From Acidovorax delafieldii (GTDB lineage: Bacteria; Pseudomonadota; Gammaproteobacteria; Burkholderiales; Burkholderiaceae_C): a stretch of 64,000 nucleotides of DNA. The DNA lies in contig DFQQ01000018.1 in the NCBI GenBank assembly GCA_002377855.1, forward strand, positions 220,949-284,948, in the 5' to 3' direction. Below the pieces are notes generated by a model. That model searched no databases. It worked only from the letters and a program-made list of their open reading frames with translations, and was not told the DNA's origin. This document shows positions 54,492 through 64,000 of this stretch, one piece after another. The position numbers were made by a program, and so were the translations under genes. Positions within the stretch are counted from its first letter, which is position 1. Each line of letters opens with the position of its first letter.

Positions 54492-54526
54492 TTTGCCATA
54501 TGTGGCAAAAATGATTTTGCTTTTTT
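54492..54526 (+). terminator. Hairpin after srkA, possible terminator
   Basis: TTTGCCA pairs with TGGCAAA around a TATG loop, followed after about ten bases by a run of six Ts. The delay before the T-run makes it a weak terminator; the palindrome could instead be an operator for the response regulator gene. Confidence 0.4.
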
Positions 54527-54537
54527 CACAAAATGTT

Positions 54538-54543
54538 TACAAT
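54538..54543 (+). promoter_or_regulatory. Candidate -10 box for the response regulator gene
   Basis: TACAAT (five of six consensus bases) lies in an AT-rich stretch about 155 bases before the start codon. The -35 region (TTTTGC at a 17-base spacing) is poor. Confidence 0.35.
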
Positions 54544-54570
54544 GACACGCAAATGATACTTCCTTGGTGT

Positions 54571-54621
54571 CCGGTCTTCGGCGTTCAGCGCCGGGATTGC
54601 AAACGATTGTCAGAAGACCGG
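54571..54621 (+). promoter_or_regulatory. Structured leader upstream of the response regulator gene
   Basis: CCGGTCTTC pairs with GAAGACCGG across 33 bases, and the enclosed CGGCG-TTCAG-CGCCG can form its own hairpin. The structure would lie in the 5' untranslated region, about 80 bases before the start codon. No known riboswitch class is recognised. Confidence 0.45.
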
Positions 54622-54699
54622 CGGGGCGCTGGTTCTGAGGCACCATCCGAAGGTTCCCCTCGACCTATGACAAGTGCGCCCACGCGCTGACCCCAAGCC

Positions 54700-55485
54700 A
54701 TGCGAATAGCTGCCCTCGACGACGACCCGATCCTGCTGGAGCTGATCAAAGCGACCACCGAGCACCATGGTCACGTCTGCCACACCTACCTGACCGGTGC
54801 CCAGTTGCTGCGAGAAATCCGGCACGAAACGTTTGACCTGCTGATCGTGGATTGGCACCTGCCCGACATGGAAGGGCCCGAGGTCGTGGCATCGGTGCGC
54901 CAAATGACCGGGCGGCAACTGCCCATCCTGTTCGTCACCCGCCGGCGCGAAGAGCAGGACGTGATCGAAGCCCTGTCCTGCGGTGCAGACGACTTCATGA
55001 CCAAACCGCTGCGCATGGGCGAACTGGTGGCCCGCACCACGGCCTTGCTGCGCCGGGCCTACCCGCAGGCCATGGGCGACAACCTGGTCTTCGGCCCCTA
55101 CCGCTTCGATCCCGAAAAGCGTTCCCTGCGGCTGCGGAGTGTGCCCGTGGAGCTCAAGAACCGCGAATACGAACTGGCTCTGTTCATGTTCCGCAACGCC
55201 GGCAGGCTGCTGTCGCGCGCCCACCTGCGCGAAGTGGTCTGGGGTGAAACCAGCGAAGCGCCTTCGCGTTCGCTGGACACGCACATGTCGCGCCTGCGCA
55301 GCAAGCTCGAACTCACACCCGCCAACGGCTACGTTGTGAGCGCCATCTACGGCATGGGCTATCGGCTCGACAGCGTGGAAGCCCATGCGAACCAGGCACC
55401 GCCCAGCGCTCAGGGGGAGTCGGCTGTTGAAGCGCAGGGAGCCGAGGGCTTCCAGGCAGGCACCACCACCTTGGCCACGAACTGA
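54700..55485 (+). CDS. OmpR-family response regulator
   Basis: A 261-aa two-component regulator. The receiver has LDDDP, the phospho-acceptor Asp in LLIVDWHLPDMEG and Lys in FMTKPLRMGEL; the C-terminal winged helix shows VELKNREYELALFMFRN and SRLRSKLELTPANGYVV. The last 30 residues are a non-conserved polar tail. No kinase is adjacent; the nearest is the hybrid kinase beyond the exosortase genes. A structured leader may control its expression. The end overlaps the convergent exosortase-associated gene by about 75 bases. Confidence 0.92.
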   Translation: MRIAALDDDPILLELIKATTEHHGHVCHTYLTGAQLLREIRHETFDLLIVDWHLPDMEGPEVVASVRQMTGRQLPILFVTRRREEQDVIEALSCGADDFMTKPLRMGELVARTTALLRRAYPQAMGDNLVFGPYRFDPEKRSLRLRSVPVELKNREYELALFMFRNAGRLLSRAHLREVVWGETSEAPSRSLDTHMSRLRSKLELTPANGYVVSAIYGMGYRLDSVEAHANQAPPSAQGESAVEAQGAEGFQAGTTTLATN

Positions 55486-56033
55486 CGGTCCAGCCACAGC
55501 CACACCAGGATGGGTGCCAGTGTGGGCACGACCAGCGAGCCCACCTGGTAGCCATACACCAGTGCCTCCAATTGCCACTGCGCAATGCGCAAAAGCCGCG
55601 CATCCACCTGCGCTGCCAGCACCACTTGCATCAGGGCATACATGCTCAGGCTGAAGGCCTGCGCCGGTAGCAGCGCCAGGTACCCCACCACCCCGCGCAG
55701 AGACCGGCGGGGTCCCCGGGCGGCCAGCAACAAAGCCAGAAAAATCGGCAGGCCATAGGCATAGCGCCCTGGGTTCACGTCAATCGTGACCTCGGCCTTG
55801 CGCCCGCCGGCTGAAGGCACCGGGATGGCCACACGCGTGTCCACGTCCATCACACCCGGGCTCAGACGGACTTCGCGCACCCACATCGGAGCGCCTTGCT
55901 CAAGCGCCACGCTGGAAAGCACACCCACGGGGTACGACGTCCAGGGCGAGATCTGCGTCCACAGCACGGTGAGCGCCAGCATCCAGCCAAAAGCCGACGC
56001 CACGAAGACAACGAATGGAGAGGGACGGCGCAT
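55410..56033 (-). CDS. Exosortase H-associated membrane protein
   Basis: A 207-aa membrane protein with four or five predicted helices (about residues 8-28, 98-115, 122-145 and 165-190) and a periplasmic stretch between the first two. It lies 22 bases after exosortase H on the same strand, and this arrangement is the one seen for the integral membrane partner of XrtH systems. The role is unknown but tied to XrtH by context. Its 3' end overlaps the convergent response regulator. Confidence 0.78.
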   Translation of the reverse strand: MRRPSPFVVFVASAFGWMLALTVLWTQISPWTSYPVGVLSSVALEQGAPMWVREVRLSPGVMDVDTRVAIPVPSAGGRKAEVTIDVNPGRYAYGLPIFLALLLAARGPRRSLRGVVGYLALLPAQAFSLSMYALMQVVLAAQVDARLLRIAQWQLEALVYGYQVGSLVVPTLAPILVWLWLDRQFVAKVVVPAWKPSAPCASTADSP

Positions 56034-56055
56034 GGTGTTCAGACTCTGTGCAACA

Positions 56056-56568
56056 TCACACGGCCGCCGTGCTTGCCGGTGCGGGAGCCACCGCCTTGTT
56101 GCCTGCACGCACCCACAGCAGCCAGACAATCAGCACGTCGAGCATGATGAGCGCCTGCCACAGATACTCGTGGGCGAAGTTGAAGACCTGCGTATTCCAC
56201 TGCCCCAGGTAGAAAAGGCTGATGACGCGCACCATGTTGAGCCCCTGCACCGCCACGAACCCCACTGCCAGCCCGATGAGCTTGTGCCGCCACGAGGCGG
56301 GAAACGCCATCACCGCGGCAAACAGAACAATGCAGGCCTCTATCCCGTTGCAGCCCGGCTCAATCGACACACCGAAGCCCGTCACCGTGTTCCAAAGCAC
56401 CTTGCCCGCAGCCGCCGTGGTGCTGTCAAACCACGTCACCAAGCCGGCACACATGCGCGCCAGCAACATGGTCCAGGGCAGCACCACATGCTGCTGCACC
56501 ACGCCGAGCATGTTCACGCCAAACAGCGTCAGTTGCAGCGCCAAGAAAGTAAAAAAGAAACGTGCCAT
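56056..56568 (-). CDS. xrtH: Exosortase H (XrtH)
   Basis: A 170-aa membrane cysteine transpeptidase-like sorting enzyme. The catalytic Cys is in EPGCNGIEA, the Arg in NMVRVISLFYLG and the His in FNFAHEYLWQALIML, the three conserved residues of exosortases. The small size fits XrtH, which processes proteins with an IPTLxxWG-CTERM tail; none is encoded in this window. Start MARFFF was chosen because the preceding 19 codons are hydrophilic and atypical. Confidence 0.88.
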   Translation of the reverse strand: MARFFFTFLALQLTLFGVNMLGVVQQHVVLPWTMLLARMCAGLVTWFDSTTAAAGKVLWNTVTGFGVSIEPGCNGIEACIVLFAAVMAFPASWRHKLIGLAVGFVAVQGLNMVRVISLFYLGQWNTQVFNFAHEYLWQALIMLDVLIVWLLWVRAGNKAVAPAPASTAAV

Positions 56569-56844
56569 GTCGAACCCGGACCGAAGGAATGAAGCGAAAG
56601 CTGCAGCGCTGCAGGTGCCTGGCACGTTGCAGAGGATGAATTATCGAGTGATCCGCGCAACAAGGCATCAAATTATTGGCACTTGGACTTGTTGCCGGAT
56701 AGGCGCGCCAATCTTCAGCTTTTGCGCGTGCCGCTCGCTTGCACGGTCGCTCTACACTGGCACACCCTTGGGGGTGGCGCAGGCTGGGAACGCAACCACG
56801 TCTCTCCCCTGAACGGACTTCACCGCTCTGCATATCTCGCACCC

Positions 56845-59718
56845 ATGACCCGCGAATCGTTTTTTTCCAATTTGCCCCTGGCGGCCAAGATCACGCTGCT
56901 GGTGGGGCTGATGGGGGCGGTGTCGATGGCGATCATTGGCTACGCGATGGCCAGCATGCGCCAGATGGACGAGCAGTACCGCACGCTCATCAAGCTGGAG
57001 ACAGAACTGGCGCAGAGTTTTGGCCACGCCGGGGTGCTGTTGAGTGAAACGCAAAGGCTGGTGCACGCCCCCCAGGTTCCGGCGCCAGGGCCCTCCGCAG
57101 ACCCGTTGGGCGAGAGCTCGCAGAAGTTGCGGGCCATGCAGCGTGAGTTTGAAGTGGAGCTCAACGACGTGGCGCAGAGCATGCCGCACCAGGGGCGCGA
57201 ACTGATGGGGCTGCGGCTGCATTCGCAAAAGGTGTTCGACGCCGGCGAGCAATTGCTGCGCCTGACCGCCCAAGGCGAAGACGACGCCGCGACCTCCCTG
57301 CTCTACCGGGTATTTGAGCCTGCGCTGCAGGACCTCAAGCAGGAACTGGACAGTTTGCGCAACCGCTCTCATGCCGAGTTTGCAGTGCACCTGGGCGAAC
57401 AAAACGCCGCCACTGCAGACACGCTGTGGTGGATTGCGTCAACCGTGGCCGCTGCGCTGGTGGCCGTGCTGGTGCTGTCGGCCTATGTGGCGCTCACACA
57501 GATTTCGCGCCCCATCACCCATCTGGCGCACATCATGCAGAGGCTCACAGCACAACAATTTGGAGACGTGATTCCTGGCACGCGTCGGCGCGACGAGGTG
57601 GGCACCATGGCCCGCGCACTGCAGGTCTTCAAGAATGCCATGGAGCGTGCAGACAAGCTCACGGCGCAGGTGCAACGCAGCGAAGACGCCCGCAAGCTCT
57701 CCGAGCAATTGGTGGACCTGACCAGCGCCATCCCGGGGGTGGTGTTCCAGCTGCACCTGCTGCCCAGCGGCAAGTGTCGCTTTCTGTTTGTGAGTGACAA
57801 AGCCGCCGAAATGCCGGGGCTGCAGGTGCTGACGCTGCTGCGCAGTGGCGGCTCCGTGGGCGAAGCCTACGCAGTGTCGCCCTCCGCGCAGCAGCGCATC
57901 CAAAGCGCTTTCATGGAGCGACTGCACAGCCAGGAAGCACTGGACTTTGACACCGAAGTGCAACACCAGGGCGCCTCGCGGTGGCTGCAGACCTCGGCCA
58001 CCGCCCGGCGCCTGGGAGACGGCAGTGTGCTCTTTCACGGGGTGTGGATGGACGTGACCGAGCGAAAGAGCCAAGCGCGCGCCATGGCCACCGCCAAAGA
58101 GACCGCGGAGCGCGCCGCGCAGGAGCGCGCCCGCTTCATCGCAGTGATGAGCCACGAGATTCGCACACCGCTCAACGCCATTCTGGGCATGGCGCAGCTG
58201 GCCTTGAAAAACGAGATGCCGGCAGGGCAGCGCGAGCGCGTCGAGCAAATCCGCCGTGCCAGCCGCCACCTGCTGGGCATCCTCACCGACGTCCTGGATT
58301 TCTCCAAAATCGACGGAGGCCACCTTGAGCTGGAGAACAAGGCGTTTGCCCTGTCGTCCATCCTGGCCACGCTCGCGGATCTGCTGGGCCCCAAGGCACA
58401 GGCCAAATCGCTGCAACTGCACCTGGATGTGGCCGAAGACGTGCCCGAGCACTGTGTGGGCGACGCCCAAAGGCTGTCGCAAATCCTCATCAACTACGTG
58501 CACAACGCCATCAAGTTCACCCACCAGGGTCAAGTGCTGGTGCGGTTGCGCGTGGCCCAGCAAGACGGCCACAGCCTGGTTTTGCGTGGCGAGGTACAGG
58601 ACACCGGCATCGGCATGACTGCGCAGCAGATGGAAGGCCTGTTCGAGGCCTTCCGCCAGGCCGACAGCTCCATCACCCGCCGGTTTGGCGGCTCCGGGCT
58701 GGGTCTGGTGATTTCACGCCAGTTGGCGCAGGCCATGGGGGGCGAAACCGGTGTGCACAGCGAGCCGGGCCGGGGCAGCACGTTCTGGTTCACTGTGCGC
58801 CTGCAGCGCGCGCCCAACAAGGACTGGGCCCACGACGTGCTTACCCAGCCACTGCCCCCCCCTGCGCTGGCGATGGCCCCTACCGCAGGGCTGCGCGTGC
58901 TGGTGGTGGACGACAACGATGTGAACCTGCAGGTAGCCAAAGGCCTGCTGGAAGCGGGCGGGCTGGAGGTGGACTGTGCCTGCGATGGCGCTGAAGCCGT
59001 GGACAAACTCACGCAAGCCGCAGACCACACCTATGCGGCCGTACTGATGGACATGCAAATGCCCGTCATGGACGGACTCAGCGCCACGCGCGCCTTGCGG
59101 ACGCTGCCACGCTTTGAAGCGCTGCCCATCATCGCGATGACGGCCAACGCAAGCACCGCCGATGTCGAGCGAACGCGGGCCAGCGGCATGAACGACCACA
59201 TCGCCAAGCCGTTGCTGGAAGCACCCCTGTGGCACACGCTCTCGCGTTGGCTGGTGCCGTCACCCAGCGCCGTGCCAGCAGCCCGCACCCCGGAGGCAGC
59301 GCCCCTGGCGGATGTGCCTCAAGCACCTGCCAGAGCGGCGAGCGCGGAGGCGCCCCTCCCGGCGTTCGATGCCGGGCTGCTGCGGGATTTGCAGGAGTCG
59401 ATCCCGCCCGCCCGGCTGCTGCCGCTCATCGCACAGTTCGTTCAGGATTGCGAACGGCGGATCGAGCGCATCACAGAGGCGGCCCGAGCCCGCCAATGGG
59501 ACGCCTTGAGAAAAGAGGCCCACGACCTCGGGGGCACCGCAGGCAGCTTCGGCCTGTTCACCCTGGGCGAGCTGACGCGGCCGCTGGAAACAGCCGCCAA
59601 GGACCAGGACGCCGACGCCGCCGACCGCTGCGTGGCCGAGTTGCAACAGCTGGCCCAACAAGGTCTGGCCGAATTGAGCGCCCACGCGCGCACGCTGGAA
59701 AAGCCGGCCCAAGGATAG
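56845..59718 (+). CDS. Hybrid sensor histidine kinase with receiver and Hpt domains
   Basis: A 957-aa membrane kinase. Order: helix about 15-37, periplasmic helical domain (about 38-195), helix about 198-220, HAMP (QISRPITHLAHIM), PAS-like region (about 290-400), HisKA (VMSHEIRTPLNAILGMAQ), HATPase (NAIKFTHQG, DTGIGM, GGSGLGL), receiver (AVLMDMQMPVMDGL, then AKPLLEAPL) and a C-terminal Hpt with its His in EAHDLGGTAGSFG. It can therefore run a full phosphorelay. Its final output partner is unknown; the orphan response regulator 1.4 kb away is one candidate. Confidence 0.93.
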   Translation: MTRESFFSNLPLAAKITLLVGLMGAVSMAIIGYAMASMRQMDEQYRTLIKLETELAQSFGHAGVLLSETQRLVHAPQVPAPGPSADPLGESSQKLRAMQREFEVELNDVAQSMPHQGRELMGLRLHSQKVFDAGEQLLRLTAQGEDDAATSLLYRVFEPALQDLKQELDSLRNRSHAEFAVHLGEQNAATADTLWWIASTVAAALVAVLVLSAYVALTQISRPITHLAHIMQRLTAQQFGDVIPGTRRRDEVGTMARALQVFKNAMERADKLTAQVQRSEDARKLSEQLVDLTSAIPGVVFQLHLLPSGKCRFLFVSDKAAEMPGLQVLTLLRSGGSVGEAYAVSPSAQQRIQSAFMERLHSQEALDFDTEVQHQGASRWLQTSATARRLGDGSVLFHGVWMDVTERKSQARAMATAKETAERAAQERARFIAVMSHEIRTPLNAILGMAQLALKNEMPAGQRERVEQIRRASRHLLGILTDVLDFSKIDGGHLELENKAFALSSILATLADLLGPKAQAKSLQLHLDVAEDVPEHCVGDAQRLSQILINYVHNAIKFTHQGQVLVRLRVAQQDGHSLVLRGEVQDTGIGMTAQQMEGLFEAFRQADSSITRRFGGSGLGLVISRQLAQAMGGETGVHSEPGRGSTFWFTVRLQRAPNKDWAHDVLTQPLPPPALAMAPTAGLRVLVVDDNDVNLQVAKGLLEAGGLEVDCACDGAEAVDKLTQAADHTYAAVLMDMQMPVMDGLSATRALRTLPRFEALPIIAMTANASTADVERTRASGMNDHIAKPLLEAPLWHTLSRWLVPSPSAVPAARTPEAAPLADVPQAPARAASAEAPLPAFDAGLLRDLQESIPPARLLPLIAQFVQDCERRIERITEAARARQWDALRKEAHDLGGTAGSFGLFTLGELTRPLETAAKDQDADAADRCVAELQQLAQQGLAELSAHARTLEKPAQG

Positions 59719-59791
59719 TGTCGGCAGGCGTCCGGTGCTGCATCTGCATCGAGCCCGCCCGCGCTGCTCTGCCCTTCATTTGGCCAGCCAT

Positions 59792-59828
59792 AAAAAAACC
59801 CTGCCGGCACTGCGTATCCGCAGGGTTT
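59792..59828 (-). terminator. Rho-independent terminator of htpG
   Basis: On the minus strand AAACCCTGC and GCAGGGTTT pair over a 15-base loop, followed by TTTTTTT. It lies beyond the repeat copy that follows htpG and could also stop rightward transcription of the hybrid kinase gene. Confidence 0.8.
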
Positions 59829-59882
59829 GCTATTAAATAAATAGCTGCCAGCGCTTTACGCAAAAGCGCTGCAGCCCATTTT
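59828..59882 (+). repeat. Interspersed palindromic repeat, copy 12 (3' of htpG)
   Basis: Reads TGCTATTAAATAAATAGCTG, CCAGCGCTTTACGCAAAAGC, GCTGCAGCCCATTTT. A complete copy wedged between the htpG stop codon and its terminator. Confidence 0.85.
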
Positions 59883-59890
59883 CACCTCAA

Positions 59891-61864
<1,974 letters not shown>

Positions 61865-61917
61865 GGATGGTTCTCTCTCTCGAAGATTTCAGTAAATACG
61901 ACCGAAGGGTCTGGCAC

Positions 61918-61957
61918 AAAAAGAAAATCACGCATGCCAGCCCGGCAGGCGTGATTT
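61918..61957 (-). terminator. Rho-independent terminator of the DHH phosphoesterase gene
   Basis: On the minus strand AAATCACGC pairs with GCGTGATTT over a 15-base loop, followed by a T-rich run (complement of AAAAAG). It separates the DHH gene from htpG, although its left arm coincides with the -10 region of the htpG promoter. Confidence 0.8.
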
Positions 61958-61981
61958 ATGGGCGCTGGCATACCTTTCAAG
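61954..61981 (-). promoter_or_regulatory. Candidate sigma-32 promoter of htpG
   Basis: On the minus strand CTTGAAA is followed after 11 bases by GCCCATAAAT, close to the heat shock consensus CTTGAAA and CCCCATNT; the spacing is about one base shorter than in known E. coli examples. It lies about 90 bases before htpG, the right place and direction. Confidence 0.6.
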
Positions 61982-62016
61982 AGGTGCTACGCGGCGCCGC
62001 TGGTGAACGGCATGGC

Positions 62017-62952
62017 TCAGCCGTCCGTGTTGATGCGCTCCACCAGCATCTTGAGGATGGCGTCTGCCTTCTCATTGGCCACCTGACAGGTGCCTGCAGC
62101 GGCGTGCCCACCCCCTCCAAACTCCAGCATCAGGTTGCCCACATGGGTCTTGCTGCTGCGGTTAAGGATGGACTTGCCGGTGGCAAATACGGTGTTCTGC
62201 TTTTGCAGCCCCCACATCACATGGACGGAGATGTTGGCCTGGGGGAACAGCGCGTAAATCATGAACCGGTTGGTGGCCCAGATGGTTTCTTCCTGGCGCA
62301 GGTCCAGCACCACCAGGTTCCCCAGCTCAATGGCGCAGCGCTCCAGTTGCTCCCGCGCCTTGATGGCGTGCTCGCGGTACAAGGCCACCCGCTCCTGCAC
62401 GTCAGGCAATTCCAGGATCTGCTCGATGGTGTGGTCGCGACAATACTTGATCAGGTCCATCATCAGCGCGTAGTTGCTGATACGGAAATCGCGGAACCTG
62501 CCCAGGCCGGTGCGCGAATCCATCAGGTAGTTCAGCAGCACCCAGCCCTGGGGGTTGAGGATGTCTTCACGCGAGTACTGCGCCGAATCCGCTTGGTCCA
62601 CCGCGGCCATCATCTCTTCGGTGACACGCGGGAACGCAGCCCGGCCGCCATAGTGGTTGTAGACCACGCGCGCCGCCGAAGGCGCCTTCGCTTCGATGAT
62701 GTGGTTGGTGTCGCGCCGGCCCGCATTGCGCACGGTTTCGGATTCGTGGTGGTCGAACACCAGGTGGGCGCCAGGCACGTAGGGCAGATTGGTGGTGATG
62801 TCACGCGAGGTGATGGCGACCTTGCCGTCCTGCATGTCCTTGGGGTGCACGAACGTGATTTCGTCGATCAGGTTCAGTTCATTGAGCAAGACGGCGCACA
62901 CCAGGCCATCGAAGTCACTGCGGGTGACCAACCGGTATTTCTCTTCACTCAC
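62017..62952 (-). CDS. DHH-family phosphoesterase (exopolyphosphatase/oligoribonuclease-like)
   Basis: A 311-aa DHH/DHHA1 protein. N-terminal motif TRSDFDGLVCA, the metal motif FDHHESETV and the C-terminal GGGGHAAAG of the DHHA1 domain are present. Relatives cleave short oligonucleotides, cyclic-dinucleotide products or polyphosphate; this branch is not functionally fixed. The GTG listed has a Shine-Dalgarno AGGAG six bases upstream; an ATG two codons earlier directly abuts that site and is less likely. It ends at a terminator before htpG. Confidence 0.88.
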   Translation of the reverse strand: MSEEKYRLVTRSDFDGLVCAVLLNELNLIDEITFVHPKDMQDGKVAITSRDITTNLPYVPGAHLVFDHHESETVRNAGRRDTNHIIEAKAPSAARVVYNHYGGRAAFPRVTEEMMAAVDQADSAQYSREDILNPQGWVLLNYLMDSRTGLGRFRDFRISNYALMMDLIKYCRDHTIEQILELPDVQERVALYREHAIKAREQLERCAIELGNLVVLDLRQEETIWATNRFMIYALFPQANISVHVMWGLQKQNTVFATGKSILNRSSKTHVGNLMLEFGGGGHAAAGTCQVANEKADAILKMLVERINTDG

Positions 62953-63031
62953 AGACATCTCCTCTTAGAACAGGCGGGTGCGGTCATGCTAGCAACGCCC
63001 CCGGTGCCGCACCCTGTGCAGCTGCAAAATC

Positions 63032-64000
63032 TCAAAACCTCTCGTGCGGACCCAAATAGCGCCACTGGCCCACCGGCAGGTTGCCCAGCGTCACCCTCCC
63101 AATGCGGATGCGCTTGAGCCCCACCACCTTGAGCCCCACCAGCTCGCACATGCGGCGAATCTGCCGCTTCTTGCCTTCGGTCAAAACAAAACGCAACTGC
63201 TCGGGGTTTTGCCAATCGACCTTGGCGGGCTTGAGCGGCTCACCGTCCAGGCTCAGGCCATGGCGCAGGCGTTCCAGCAACTCTTTGGGGAACACCGCCT
63301 GCACATTGGTGCTGACGGGGTCACGCTCGTCAATTTCCTGCAGCGGCGCAGAACGCTCGCCGGGGTGGCGTGGTGCCGCCTGGCCCGGTGCCGGGTAGAC
63401 CACACGCACCAGGTACTCCTTGTCCATCTCGGAGTCTTCGCCAATGATCTGCCGCGCCACACGCCCGTCCTGGGTCAGCACCAACAAGCCCACCGAGTCG
63501 ATATCGAGCCGCCCGCAAGGCGCAAGGCCCCGCAGCTGCGGCGGGGAGAAGCGGTTGCGGCTGGGGTCATCGCGCCAGTGGGTGCGGGGGTTGATCAGTG
63601 CCACGGCGGGCGTATGGCCGTCCTCCGCCTGGCCGCTCACATAGCCAATGGGCTTGTTCAGCAGGATGGTGACGCGCTGCTCCTGGAAACCCTGGGCAAT
63701 CTTGTCCACTTCAATGCGGTCTGCGGCGGTGACCTGCAGCCCCATGGGCGCCACTTCACCATTGACCTTGACCCAGCCTTGGGCAATCCAGTCATCCGCT
63801 TCGCGACGCGAGCACAGACCCAGCTCGGCCATGCGCTTGTTCAAGCGCGAGGTATCGCTACGGCCCTGCGTGGGCCGTGCCACAGGCGCAGCGGCGGGCC
63901 GGGAAGACGCAGAGCGCGCAGCCGCCGGGGGCCGTTGCGGCTGCGCTGGCGCAGGCCGCCCGCCTGGTTCAGCAGCCCATGTGCGAGTCGACGTGGGGCC
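63032..64000 (-). CDS. 23S rRNA pseudouridine synthase, RluB/RluF type (5' end beyond the window)
   Basis: S4-domain protein (SRLNKRMAELGLCSRREADDWI, split here) with the catalytic RluB/E/F-type domain; the nucleophilic Asp is in CGRLDIDSVGLL, and KKRQIRRMCELVGLKVVGLKR is the C-terminal mark (in part). RluF makes pseudouridine at a site in domain V of 23S rRNA; RluB versus RluF cannot be settled. The frame stays open to the window edge, with an Ala/Pro/Arg-rich stretch before the S4 domain, so the gene probably starts outside; a GTG at 63883 is an internal alternative. Confidence 0.9.
   Translation of the reverse strand, partial: GPTSTRTWAAEPGGRPAPAQPQRPPAAARSASSRPAAAPVARPTQGRSDTSRLNKRMAELGLCSRREADDWIAQGWVKVNGEVAPMGLQVTAADRIEVDKIAQGFQEQRVTILLNKPIGYVSGQAEDGHTPAVALINPRTHWRDDPSRNRFSPPQLRGLAPCGRLDIDSVGLLVLTQDGRVARQIIGEDSEMDKEYLVRVVYPAPGQAAPRHPGERSAPLQEIDERDPVSTNVQAVFPKELLERLRHGLSLDGEPLKPAKVDWQNPEQLRFVLTEGKKRQIRRMCELVGLKVVGLKRIRIGRVTLGNLPVGQWRYLGPHERF

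Overview
The window is a high-GC, densely coded bacterial chromosome segment. Gene content and protein style point to a betaproteobacterium of the Comamonadaceae, most like Acidovorax: PhoH-YbeY and RuvAB neighbourhoods, a cyoABCD-SURF1-RegBA cluster, an exosortase H locus, OhrR/Ohr, and many copies of a short palindromic repeat that I associate from memory with this family. I saw no rRNA or tRNA gene, CRISPR array, transposase or integrase. No stretch over 300 bases lacks a gene; the longest gaps (about 240-275 bases) lie before cyoA, before ohrR and before the response regulator at 54700.

Layout. 1-9.1 kb: thioredoxin 2, trehalose synthesis (otsB, otsA), a DUF2905 membrane protein, a MidA-type methyltransferase divergent from a folM-like reductase, folB and ttcA, a DUF4136 lipoprotein, a histidine phosphatase and a D-amino-acid PLP enzyme. 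9.1-19.3 kb: a fusion of a sterol-desaturase/AGMO-like domain with a YhhN/TMEM86-like domain, an ABC-type export system (adaptor, permease, ATPase), ruvA-ruvB, phoH-ybeY and an MFS transporter. 19.5-26.4 kb: a quinol oxidase operon cyoABCD followed without real gaps by SURF1 and a RegB/RegA-type redox two-component pair. 26.5-35.8 kb: a TauE-type permease, D-Tyr-tRNA deacylase, an MFS transporter, DbpA, an MgtC/DUF4010 protein, AMP nucleosidase, a diguanylate cyclase and a NodI-type ABC ATPase.

36.0-43.0 kb is an accessory island: a type I restriction-modification operon in the order hsdR-hsdM-hsdS, followed by a DUF1016/YhcG-type PD-(D/E)XK nuclease gene. It has lower GC in parts and lies between the NodI-type ATPase and, beyond a reversed purT, the NodJ-type permease that is its likely partner. 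43.1-54.5 kb: purT, the NodJ-type permease, a GMC oxidoreductase, 3-hydroxybutyryl-CoA dehydrogenase, OhrR and Ohr, a metallophosphoesterase overlapping a Ser/Thr kinase-UspA fusion, a DUF2855 protein and SrkA. 54.7-64 kb: a response regulator, exosortase H with its associated membrane protein, a large hybrid histidine kinase, htpG, a DHH phosphoesterase and a pseudouridine synthase cut by the right edge.

A repeat of about 45-60 bp occurs at least twelve times. Eight copies are intergenic or at gene borders; one of these supplies the apparent ribosome-binding site of ybeY and another overlaps the stop codon of dtd. Four copies lie inside open reading frames, three of them translated in the same frame. 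This repeat family, the desaturase/YhhN fusion, the kinase-UspA/phosphatase pair and the restriction island with its DUF1016 companion are the points most worth a second look.
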